From Treponema sp. (GTDB lineage Bacteria; Spirochaetota; Spirochaetia; Treponematales; Breznakiellaceae): 6,983 bases of DNA. Below are positions 1 through 5,086 of this stretch, piece after piece (the first letter of the stretch is position 1; the number at the start of each line of letters is the position of its first letter). Where the stretch lies: contig JAISND010000107.1 of assembly GCA_031276615.1 (NCBI GenBank), positions 1-6,983 of the forward strand. The letters are read 5' to 3'. The notes beneath the pieces are model-generated. The model did no database searches, had not been told where the DNA came from, and worked only from the letters and a program-made list of their open reading frames with translations. Position numbers and translations under genes: made by a program.

Positions 1-67
1 CATTTGTATAAATAAATTGTTGATGAAATAATAATAAAAAATGAATTGTAAAAGCAGCCCAAACTGC
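1..67. other. AT-rich stretch without a supported gene, possible tail of an upstream cassette
   Basis: This stretch is very AT-rich and has stops in all three forward frames within the first 31 bases (at 9-11, 13-15 and 29-31). It can therefore only hold the last few codons of a gene entering from the left. The frame that stays open longest ends at TAA 29-31. If the adjacent 68-243 element is an attC site, the 3' end of the preceding cassette gene would be expected here. The sequence does not allow a product to be named. Confidence 0.3.
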
Positions 68-243
68 ACATAACAGGACTGTTTACGCTTCGCCGCCGGT
101 AGGCGGCTCGGCCTCCGCAGCGGCTAGGTCAATCGCTTCGCTTATTCCCACGCCGTTGCTCCGGCACGGTTTGTCGGCCCTGGAAATGTTGCGCATTTCC
201 TTATTCGGGCCGCCAAACCGTTGTAAACAACCGGACGTTATGC
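68..243 (+). mobile_element. attC-like integron recombination site (putative)
   Basis: Seen: the outer 7-mers ACATAAC (68-74) and GTTATGC (237-243) are inverted repeats matching at 6 of 7 positions. Each fits the attC R-box consensus (RYYYAAC / GTTRRRY) with one mismatch, at the same paired position. Inside them lie unpaired spacers AGGAC (75-79) and ACCGGAC (230-236), then a perfect 7-bp inverted repeat TGTTTAC (80-86) / GTAAACA (223-229), which fits L boxes. The interior folds on itself: GCCGCC/GGCGGC (92-97/102-107), ACGGTTTG/CAAACCGT (166-173/214-221), CGGCCC/GGGCCG (175-180/207-212) and GGAAATG/CATTTCC (182-188/194-200). Known: attC sites have R-spacer-L-terminal structure-L-spacer-R architecture, and Treponema denticola carries a chromosomal integron. 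At 176 bp the site is longer than typical attCs (about 57-141 bp). Alternatives are a MITE-like palindromic repeat or a structured RNA. Orientation is ambiguous because the site is nearly symmetrical; as drawn, the array would read left to right. Confidence 0.55.
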
Positions 244-286
244 GACATAACCCTTCAAAATTTTCTGGAGATATGAATTTGGAAAT

Positions 287-315
287 GGATGTATAGAAAA
301 ATATACACCTTTTTT
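287..315 (+). terminator. weak terminator-like hairpin with T-run
   Basis: A 6-bp inverted repeat TGTATA (290-295) / TATACA (302-307) encloses a 6-base loop and is followed after CC by six Ts (310-315). It lies upstream of the antitoxin promoter and could stop readthrough from the left. The stem is almost pure AT and short, so it is a weak candidate that could arise by chance in this AT-rich leader. Confidence 0.22.
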
Positions 316-356
316 GAATTTTTTTGTAAAACGGTACTGAAATTTTTGGGAAATCC

Positions 357-386
357 TTGACATTATAGTAAAATATATATTATACT
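357..386 (+). promoter_or_regulatory. sigma70-type promoter of the toxin-antitoxin operon
   Basis: A perfect -35 TTGACA (357-362) is followed after 18 bp by a near-perfect -10 TATACT (381-386). The start site would fall around 393, leaving an mRNA leader of roughly 18 nt before the antitoxin ATG at 411. An ATG at 387 lies directly against the -10 box, upstream of the predicted transcription start, so it cannot be the translation start from this promoter. Confidence 0.75.
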
Positions 387-388
387 AT
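365..388. promoter_or_regulatory. palindromic operator over the -10 box
   Basis: The 24 bases form an inverted repeat centred between 376 and 377. ATAGTA at 365-370 pairs with TACTAT at 383-388, and 11 of 12 base pairs match; the only mismatch is 371/382. The palindrome covers the -10 box and most of the spacer. Phd/YefM-family antitoxins and their toxin complexes repress their own operon by binding palindromes at the promoter, so this is the expected site for conditional autorepression. AT-rich DNA makes chance palindromes easier, but its length and position argue for function. Confidence 0.6.
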
Positions 389-398
389 GTATATTGGC

Positions 399-404
399 AA
401 GGAG
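399..404 (+). promoter_or_regulatory. ribosome binding site that sets the antitoxin start
   Basis: AAGGAG lies 6 nt before the ATG at 411. No such sequence precedes the in-frame ATG at 387, which also lies at the -10 box. This decides for the 91-residue antitoxin over the 99-residue reading. Confidence 0.8.
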
Positions 405-410
405 AAACGT

Positions 411-686
411 ATGTTGGTAGAAACTAAACAAATGGTTCCCATAACACGGCTTCAAAAAGAACTTACCCAGACTGTTCGGGAATTGTCGGATTCTGGAAAG
501 GCGGTATATATATTAAAAAATAATAATATGGAAGCGGTCTTGCTTTCTTATGATGAATATGAATATTTAAAAAATATTGAAGAAATATTTGAACAGTTTG
601 AGATAAAAAACATGGTGGAAAAACGATTGGAAAAATATGATCCTAGGAATAATATTTCATGGGAAAACATCAGGGAAAAAACATGA
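411..686 (+). CDS. Phd/YefM-family antitoxin of a type II toxin-antitoxin pair
   Basis: This 91-residue protein should bind and neutralise the toxin encoded immediately downstream and repress the operon. Residues 9-50 (from VPITRLQKEL through the AVLLSYDEYEYL segment to about 53) have the Phd/YefM fold pattern: an N-terminal helix beginning with a Thr/Arg stretch, then beta strands with GKAVYILKNN and the typical EAVLLSYDEY signature. The C-terminal part (about 54-91) is charged and lacks obvious fold, as expected for the toxin-wrapping tail that proteases attack. The start is ATG 411 because of AAGGAG at 399-404. Its TGA (684-686) overlaps the toxin ATG as ATGA, a sign of translational coupling. 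The gene is AT-rich, unlike the chromosome to the right, and is probably acquired. Family assignment is from sequence pattern; the exact subfamily is not established. Confidence 0.85.
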   Translation: MLVETKQMVPITRLQKELTQTVRELSDSGKAVYILKNNNMEAVLLSYDEYEYLKNIEEIFEQFEIKNMVEKRLEKYDPRNNISWENIREKT

Positions 687-994
687 GTTTTGAAATCCAA
701 TTTATTCCTGAGGCTGCGGAAGATTATATAGCTCTTGATGGGAGCATAAAAAAACAGGTCAACGAGAAGATTGATAAATTAAAAGAAAACCCATTTCTTG
801 GCGAAACATTGGGAAATAAAAATAATATAGATTTGGCAGGATACTATAAAATATATGTAGCAAAGAAGGCATATAGGATTATTTATCGAATAATAAAAAA
901 TGAGATAGAAATAATAGAAATATGGGGCATAGGGAAACGGGATAAGATGGAAATATACAAAATCATTGGACAACGAATATTAAAAAGAAAATAA
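683..994 (+). CDS. RelE/ParE-family toxin of a type II toxin-antitoxin pair
   Basis: This is a 103-residue basic protein with the RelE/ParE plan: FEIQFIPEAAEDY (3-15), two helices containing KQVNEKIDKLKENPFLGE (24-41), then the strand region LAGYYKIYVAKKAYRIIYRI (51-70) and the final IEIIEIWGIGKRDKMEIYK (75-93). Basic and aromatic residues such as R65, R86 and Y92 sit where RelE enzymes place catalytic or mRNA-contacting residues; this is an alignment by eye. A RelE-type member would cleave mRNA in the ribosome, whereas a ParE-type would act on gyrase, and the sequence alone does not settle which. Start ATG 683 overlaps the antitoxin stop as ATGA and has AGGG at 672-675 as ribosome site. The alternative ATG at 659 would add eight residues inside the antitoxin gene and fits the family less well. 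The gene appears intact and full length. Confidence 0.85.
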   Translation: MSFEIQFIPEAAEDYIALDGSIKKQVNEKIDKLKENPFLGETLGNKNNIDLAGYYKIYVAKKAYRIIYRIIKNEIEIIEIWGIGKRDKMEIYKIIGQRILKRK

Positions 995-995
995 T

Positions 996-1019
996 ACAAA
1001 CGGGGTTACGTCGCATACC
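996..1019 (+). repeat. degenerate copy of the attC-like right end
   Basis: Starting just after the toxin stop, ACAAACGGGG followed by TTACGTCGCATACC aligns with the right end of the left-hand site (227-252, ACAACCGGACG then TTATGCGACATAACC). About 18 of 26 columns are identical by eye with two gaps. It contains GTTACGT (1005-1011), a one-mismatch match to the R-box consensus. It marks the exact change from AT-rich to GC-rich sequence. Because the left sequence GTTATGCGACATAAC is itself nearly palindromic, the copy can also be read as an inverted repeat. The match is short, so chance is not excluded. Confidence 0.4.
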
Positions 1020-1025
1020 AGGACT

Positions 1026-1730
1026 ATGAACGAAGAAAAAATGAAGAAAGGGCCGGAAGAAAACGCCGGCCGGTTTTCCCCGAAGGCCGCCATACTGGAT
1101 ATGGACGGCCTTATGCTTGATACGGAAGGCCCCACTGTTGAATGCTGGCTGGAAATCTGCCGCGAATTCGGCCTCCCCGTTTCACGGGACACCGTGATAC
1201 GCGCCATCGGCATCAACGAGCCGGCCACCCGCGCCCTGTTCCTCGGCGAGTACGGACGGAATTTTCCCTTTGACGAAATTTACCGGGAAGTGATCGGTTT
1301 GATGAAGCGGCGCATGGACAGGGAAGGCATCCGTCACCGTCCCGGCCTTTCCGCGTTTCTGGACTGCCTTGCGGAGCGGGGCATACCCTTTGCGGTGGCT
1401 ACCTCCACCGGCCGGGAAACGGCGCTCTGGAAGCTGGAAAAAGCGGGCCTGCGCGGCCGTTTCCCCCTGATGGTCTGCGGCGACGAAGTAAAAAACGGAA
1501 AGCCCGCGCCGGACATTTTTCTCGCCGCCGCGGCGCGGCTTGGCGTAAACCCCGCGGACTGCGCCGGCTTTGAAGATTCAGGCCCCGGCCTGCTGGGCCT
1601 TGCCGCGGCCGGCATACGCTCCGTCTTTATCAGGGACATCCCCGAACCGTCCCCCGAAGCCCTCGCCGGCGTGTGGCGGCGCTGCGGGGATCTCGCGGAA
1701 GCGCGGGAAATTTTCATATCCCCTTCGTAA
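1026..1730 (+). CDS. HAD superfamily hydrolase, beta-phosphoglucomutase-like (subfamily IA)
   Basis: This is a 234-residue cytoplasmic phosphotransferase, most likely a phosphatase or mutase acting on a small sugar phosphate. All four HAD motifs are visible: motif I DMDGLMLDTE with nucleophile D25 and acid/base D27; motif II in VATST with S127 (or T126); motif III K159 in GKPAPDIF; motif IV E183-D184 in GFEDSGPG. The helical cap lies between motifs I and II (about 35-105), as in the beta-phosphoglucomutase/YniC-like group. The substrate cannot be named from sequence. ATG 1026 is the first start after an in-frame TAA at 981; only a close, weak AGG precedes it, and ATG 1041 is an alternative. 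Residues 1-18 are an extra charged extension compared with relatives that begin just before motif I. The gene begins 31 bp after the toxin with no clear promoter between, so readthrough is possible. Its 3' end overlaps the convergent exporter gene by 17 bp. Confidence 0.88.
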   Translation: MNEEKMKKGPEENAGRFSPKAAILDMDGLMLDTEGPTVECWLEICREFGLPVSRDTVIRAIGINEPATRALFLGEYGRNFPFDEIYREVIGLMKRRMDREGIRHRPGLSAFLDCLAERGIPFAVATSTGRETALWKLEKAGLRGRFPLMVCGDEVKNGKPAPDIFLAAAARLGVNPADCAGFEDSGPGLLGLAAAGIRSVFIRDIPEPSPEALAGVWRRCGDLAEAREIFISPS

Positions 1731-3078
1731 CGTTCCTCAGCCACCTGCCTGTCTTTAGCCGCCACAGGCCGAGCATCAGCTTGAGACATTCCTCGGAACT
1801 GACGCAGATAAAAAGCACCCAGACCGGCGCGTGAAAAACAAAACCCGCAATGGCGGCCAGCGGCAGGGCGAAGGTCCAGAGAAAAAGAATGTCGTAGATG
1901 ATGCAGAAAACCGTGTCGCCGCCCGCCCGGCAGATGCCTACCACTATCGCCATGTTGACCGAGCGGAAGGGATAAAAAACGCAGAGAAGGACAAACATGA
2001 TCTTCGCCAGGGCGATGACGTTTTCGTTCACGTTGAATACAAAGGGCAGAAACTGTGAAAGGAACAGCAGGACAAGGGCCGCGCCAAGCGCCACCAGGGG
2101 AGAGAAGCGGACAATGCGGGAAGCGTAGTCCCTGGCGCTTTTTTCATCGCCCTCGCCGATTTTCTTGCCGATGAGCACGGCCACCCCGTTTCCCAGGCCG
2201 ATAAAAAGCACCCAGGTAAGCTGGTTCACGGTGTTGACAATGTTGAAGGCCGCAATGGCGTCGGTATGGGTGCGGGCAAAGACAAGATTCTGGAGGCTTA
2301 CGCCCAGGGACCAGGCTATCTCGTTGACAAGTACCGGCAGGACTATGCGGAAAAAGCGGCTGATGTACACGATATCGAAGTTAAACATTTCCTTCGGCCG
2401 TCCCGCGGCCGGAAGCCTGAGGACATAGCTTCCGATGACAAGGATGAGCATCTCCGCGATGCGTGAAATGACCGTGGCAATCGCGGCGCCCCGTACGCCC
2501 ATCGCCGGGAAGGGGCCGATACCGAAGATAAAAAGGTAGTTCAGCACGGCGTTAAGCGAAAGGGCCATGAAAGTGGCGGCGACGGGGAGCCGGACCTTTT
2601 CCACGGAGCGGAGGGCGTGCATAAAGACCATGCTGATTCCGAAGGGAACAAAGGAAGGGGCAAGCGTCCTGAGGTACTCGGCGCCCAGGGCGATAACCGC
2701 GGGATCCCCTGAATAGACGGCCAGGATGCGTTCGGGAACGAGAAGCCCGGCCAGGGTATAGACGCCGGCGCCCAGCAGGGCGAGGCACAGGCTGAAACCG
2801 GTGTTTTTCCGTATCCCGGCAAGGTCCCGTTTCCCCCAGAACTGGGCCGTAAAAATCGAAGCCCCGGAACAGATTCCGAAGAGCGCGAGGTTATACAGAA
2901 AGAAAACCTGATTCCCCAGGCCCACGGCGGCGATTTCCACCGTCCCGAGCCGTCCTATCATCACCGTGTCCAGTATATTCACAAAGGAATTGATGAAATT
3001 CTGAAACATGATGGGAACGGCGATGTAAAAAAGATTCCGGTAAAACTGCCGGTCATTGAAAAGCGCGGGGATTTTCAT
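1714..3078 (-). CDS. MATE-family multidrug/Na+ (or H+) antiporter
   Basis: This 454-residue inner-membrane protein has the usual length and about 12 hydrophobic segments of NorM/DinF-type MATE exporters. They are arranged as two related halves (about 14-220 and 238-445) joined by a polar loop near 221-237. Family signatures are visible: IAVPIMFQNFINSFVNILDT (19-38), AAVGLGNQVFF (50-60), FTAQFWGKRD (76-85), NAVLNYLFIFG (176-186) followed by AMGVRGAAIATVISR (192-206), and in the second half FIGLGNGVAVLIGKKIGEGD (292-311) and GICRAGGDT (381-389). It should export cationic or aromatic compounds in exchange for Na+ or H+; the real substrate is unknown. The start codon CAT/ATG at 3076-3078 is supported by AAAGGA (3085-3090 on the minus strand) 6 nt upstream. 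The gene diverges from proS across 28 bp and converges on the HAD gene, with its stop codon inside the HAD coding sequence. Confidence 0.92.
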   Translation of the reverse strand: MKIPALFNDRQFYRNLFYIAVPIMFQNFINSFVNILDTVMIGRLGTVEIAAVGLGNQVFFLYNLALFGICSGASIFTAQFWGKRDLAGIRKNTGFSLCLALLGAGVYTLAGLLVPERILAVYSGDPAVIALGAEYLRTLAPSFVPFGISMVFMHALRSVEKVRLPVAATFMALSLNAVLNYLFIFGIGPFPAMGVRGAAIATVISRIAEMLILVIGSYVLRLPAAGRPKEMFNFDIVYISRFFRIVLPVLVNEIAWSLGVSLQNLVFARTHTDAIAAFNIVNTVNQLTWVLFIGLGNGVAVLIGKKIGEGDEKSARDYASRIVRFSPLVALGAALVLLFLSQFLPFVFNVNENVIALAKIMFVLLCVFYPFRSVNMAIVVGICRAGGDTVFCIIYDILFLWTFALPLAAIAGFVFHAPVWVLFICVSSEECLKLMLGLWRLKTGRWLRNVTKGI

Positions 3079-3092
3079 AAATCATCCTTTAA

Positions 3093-3101
3093 TATAGTAT
3101 A
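3093..3101. promoter_or_regulatory. symmetrical -10 element shared by divergent MATE and proS promoters
   Basis: The 28-bp gap between the two divergent genes contains TATAGTATA. Read rightwards it gives the -10 TATAGT (3093-3098) for proS; read leftwards it gives TATACT (3101-3096) for the exporter gene. Rightward initiation about 7 nt downstream falls at 3105-3107, on or just before the proS ATG. Leftward initiation falls near 3089, just before the exporter's ribosome site. I see no good -35 box in either direction; TTTTCA at 3072-3077 (15-bp spacing) is the best rightward candidate. Overlapping divergent -10 elements of this kind are known in bacteria; activity here is inferred. Confidence 0.5.
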
Positions 3102-3106
3102 AAACC

Positions 3107-4966
3107 ATGAAATTTAGCCAGACCTTTATTCCCACCCTGCGGGAAGTTCCCGCCGATGCCGTAATCGCGAGCCACCGGCTGATGTTCCGCGCCGGCATGC
3201 TCCGCAAACTTTCAAACGGCCTCTTTGCCTACCTGCCCCTGGGACTCCGTTCCTTCCGCAAGGTAGAGCGGATCATCCGCGAAGAAATGGACGCCGCAGG
3301 CGCCCTTGAGATAAAACCCACCGTGATTGTGCCCGGCGAATTGTGGAAGGAATCCGGGCGCTGGGAAACAATGGGCCCGGCCCTGCTCAGGGTGAAAAAC
3401 CGGCTGGGCGGCGACTTTGTGGTTTCGCCCACGGCGGAGGAAGCCTTTACCGCCCTCGTGCGCGACGAGCTTTCCAGCTACCGGCAGCTTCCCCTTTGCC
3501 TCTACCAGATCAACACCAAGTACCGCGACGAAGTCCGCCCACGCTACGGGGTTATGCGGGGCAGGGAATTTGTCATGAAGGACGCCTATTCCTGGCACGC
3601 CGATGACAAAAGCCTTGACGACGTGTACCAGGCCATGGGGCGCGCCTACCGCCGCATTTTCAGGCGCTGCGGCCTGACGGTAATTCCCGTCAGGGCCGAC
3701 TCGGGCGCCATGGGCGGCAGCGGTTCCGAGGAATTCATGGTGGAAAGCGAGATAGGCGACAATACCCTCCTCCTGTGCGGGAGCTGCGACTACGCCGCCA
3801 ATGTGGAGAAGGCCGGCTGCAGGCCCGATTTTGAACCCCAGGCTTCGGCGGAATCGGCGAAAAAAGCGGCCGCGTCCGTGCCGCCCGTGGAAAAGATAGA
3901 CACCCCCTCGGTAAAAACCATCAACGAACTCTGCGCCTTTCTCAAAACCGGCGCGAAGCAATTCATCAAAACCCTCATCTACCGGGCGGTAAACGTGGAG
4001 CTTGATCTTGAAAAGGGCGATCCCGCGGCCGGCCTGGGGCCCGCGCCGGGCTGCGCCGGTCTTGAGCGCCGCCGTCCCGCGCCGGAGGCGCCCTTTGTGT
4101 ATCCCGAAGCCTTTTTCGCCGTGGCAATCCGCGGCGACCTTGACGTGAACGAGGTAAAACTTGCCGCGGCGCTCAGGGCCGGCGAGGTTGGCCTTGCCTC
4201 CGACGCCGACGTAACCCGTCTTACCGGCGCGCCGCCAGGCTTTGTCGGCCCCGTGGGCCTGCGGGGCATCCCCGTCGTCATCGATCACAGCGTCACCGCC
4301 ATGAGCGACGCGGTAACCGGCGCACTGGCAGAGGATCTGCACTACCGGCACGCCGCCTACGGCCGCGACTTCGAGGCCTGGATGATCGCCGATCTGCGTA
4401 CCGTCAGGGCGGGCGACCGCTGCCCCCTCTGCGGCGGCGGGCTTTACGAAAAAAAAGGCAATGAGCTGGGGCACATCTTCAAACTGGGCGCCAAGTACAC
4501 CAGTTCCATGAGCGTCAGCTACCTGGACGAAAACGGCAGGAGCCATGTCCCCCTCATGGGCTGCTACGGAATCGGCCTTGACCGCACCCTTGCCAGCGTA
4601 ATCGAAGAACACCACGACAACGCGGGGATCATCTGGCCCATGAGCGTGGCGCCCTGCCATGTGATTATCATACCCGTCAAATACGACGGCGCGGTCAGGG
4701 CAGCCGCGGACAGAATCGCGGAAGAGCTTGAAAAAAGCGGGGTTGAGGTTCTCCTTGACGACCGGAACGAGCGCCCCGGCGTTAAATTCAACGACGCGGA
4801 TTTATTGGGCATCCCCCTGCGGGTAGTTATCGGCGACAGGGGCCTGAGCCTGAGCAGCCCCGTGGTAGAAATAAAACACCGCAGGGAAAAAGAAAACCGC
4901 GGCGTTGCGCTTGACGAAGCCGCCGCGGAACTTGCGGAAAAGGTACGGGCGGAACTTGCTATCTGA
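3107..4966 (+). CDS. proS: prolyl-tRNA synthetase, bacterial type with editing insertion
   Basis: This 619-residue cytoplasmic class II enzyme charges tRNA-Pro with proline. The N terminus KFSQTFIPTLREVPADA is the canonical ProRS start, which fixes ATG 3107. Motif 1 covers about 44-72 (LPLGLRSFRKVERIIREEM). Motif 2 runs about 136-165 with YRDEVRPRYGVMRGREF and MKDAYSW, where R140 and E142 form the RxE element. Motif 3 is MGCYGIGLDR (484-493) followed by GIIWP. Between motifs 2 and 3 lies the YbaK-like INS editing domain (about 265-405) with KTL at 288-290, around the lysine used in editing of misacylated Ala-tRNA-Pro. The anticodon-binding domain is about 515-615. Cys pairs CGSC (224-227) and CPLC (439-442) are seen. 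A Pro/Ala/Gly-rich stretch (about 300-328) interrupts the INS domain. No Shine-Dalgarno sequence precedes the start. The gene is intact. Confidence 0.97.
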   Translation: MKFSQTFIPTLREVPADAVIASHRLMFRAGMLRKLSNGLFAYLPLGLRSFRKVERIIREEMDAAGALEIKPTVIVPGELWKESGRWETMGPALLRVKNRLGGDFVVSPTAEEAFTALVRDELSSYRQLPLCLYQINTKYRDEVRPRYGVMRGREFVMKDAYSWHADDKSLDDVYQAMGRAYRRIFRRCGLTVIPVRADSGAMGGSGSEEFMVESEIGDNTLLLCGSCDYAANVEKAGCRPDFEPQASAESAKKAAASVPPVEKIDTPSVKTINELCAFLKTGAKQFIKTLIYRAVNVELDLEKGDPAAGLGPAPGCAGLERRRPAPEAPFVYPEAFFAVAIRGDLDVNEVKLAAALRAGEVGLASDADVTRLTGAPPGFVGPVGLRGIPVVIDHSVTAMSDAVTGALAEDLHYRHAAYGRDFEAWMIADLRTVRAGDRCPLCGGGLYEKKGNELGHIFKLGAKYTSSMSVSYLDENGRSHVPLMGCYGIGLDRTLASVIEEHHDNAGIIWPMSVAPCHVIIIPVKYDGAVRAAADRIAEELEKSGVEVLLDDRNERPGVKFNDADLLGIPLRVVIGDRGLSLSSPVVEIKHRREKENRGVALDEAAAELAEKVRAELAI

Positions 4967-5086
4967 GCCTGTTCCAAAATCCGGCCGGTTTCGGCACAGC
5001 CTCATCCGTTAAACGGAAACGGGGTTTGTCCGCAAAGCAACGGCTTTGTGGTTATGGGAACCCAGCCGGGGTTTCCGGAACCGCCC
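4967..5086. other. convergent gap with weak hairpins and no clear terminator
   Basis: This separates the 3' ends of proS and the lytic transglycosylase gene. The best structure is an 8-bp stem, CGCAAAGC (5031-5038) with GCTTTGTG (5043-5050, one G-T pair), around the loop AACG. A second, bulged stem pairs GGAACCC (5057-5063) with GGGTTTCC (5069-5076). Neither is followed by a T-run on either strand, so I cannot call an intrinsic terminator. One of these could act in both directions or aid Rho-dependent ending. No tRNA or small gene is apparent. Confidence 0.4.

Larger units (their letters stand above)
238..1005 (+). mobile_element. toxin-antitoxin gene cassette (putative, probably immobile)
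   Basis: If integrase cuts after the G of the GTTATGC box at 237-243, the next cassette begins at 238. It would end at the G of the GTTACGT box at 1005-1011, giving about 768 bp. This interval is markedly AT-rich, holds its own promoter, operator and two overlapping genes, and is bracketed by GC-rich sequence: the folded block on the left and the HAD gene from 1026 on the right. Toxin-antitoxin pairs with their own promoters are common in chromosomal integron cassettes. The expected complete attC at the right end is missing; only a degenerate end resembling the left site remains, so the cassette would be stranded. No integrase gene is in view. Confidence 0.4.

Noticed and set aside
92..212. 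Nested hairpins as a CRISPR repeat or tRNA
   Set aside because: There are no regularly spaced repeats and no cloverleaf or CCA-end pattern; the stems nest inside one large inverted repeat.
273..296. Seven-codon open frame after TGGAG in the leader
   Set aside because: The purine-rich stretch is only 2 nt from the ATG, the frame lies upstream of the mapped promoter, and seven codons carry no family information.
387..410. Longer antitoxin starting at ATG 387
   Set aside because: This ATG directly abuts the -10 box, so it precedes the expected transcription start, and it lacks a ribosome site; ATG 411 has AAGGAG at the right distance.
659..682. Longer toxin starting at ATG 659
   Set aside because: ATG 683 gives the usual ATGA coupling with the antitoxin stop, has AGGG upstream, and the family normally starts close to the FEIQF strand.
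1334..1789. 151-codon minus-strand frame over the HAD 3' end
   Set aside because: It is an Arg/Ala/Pro/Ser-rich translation typical of a GC-rich shadow frame and overlaps two well-supported genes.
3212..4660. 482-codon open frame on the minus strand opposite proS
   Set aside because: It is a shadow of GC-rich proS codon use. Its translation is rich in Gly, Ala, Val and His with no recognisable domain, and proS on the plus strand is full length with all motifs.
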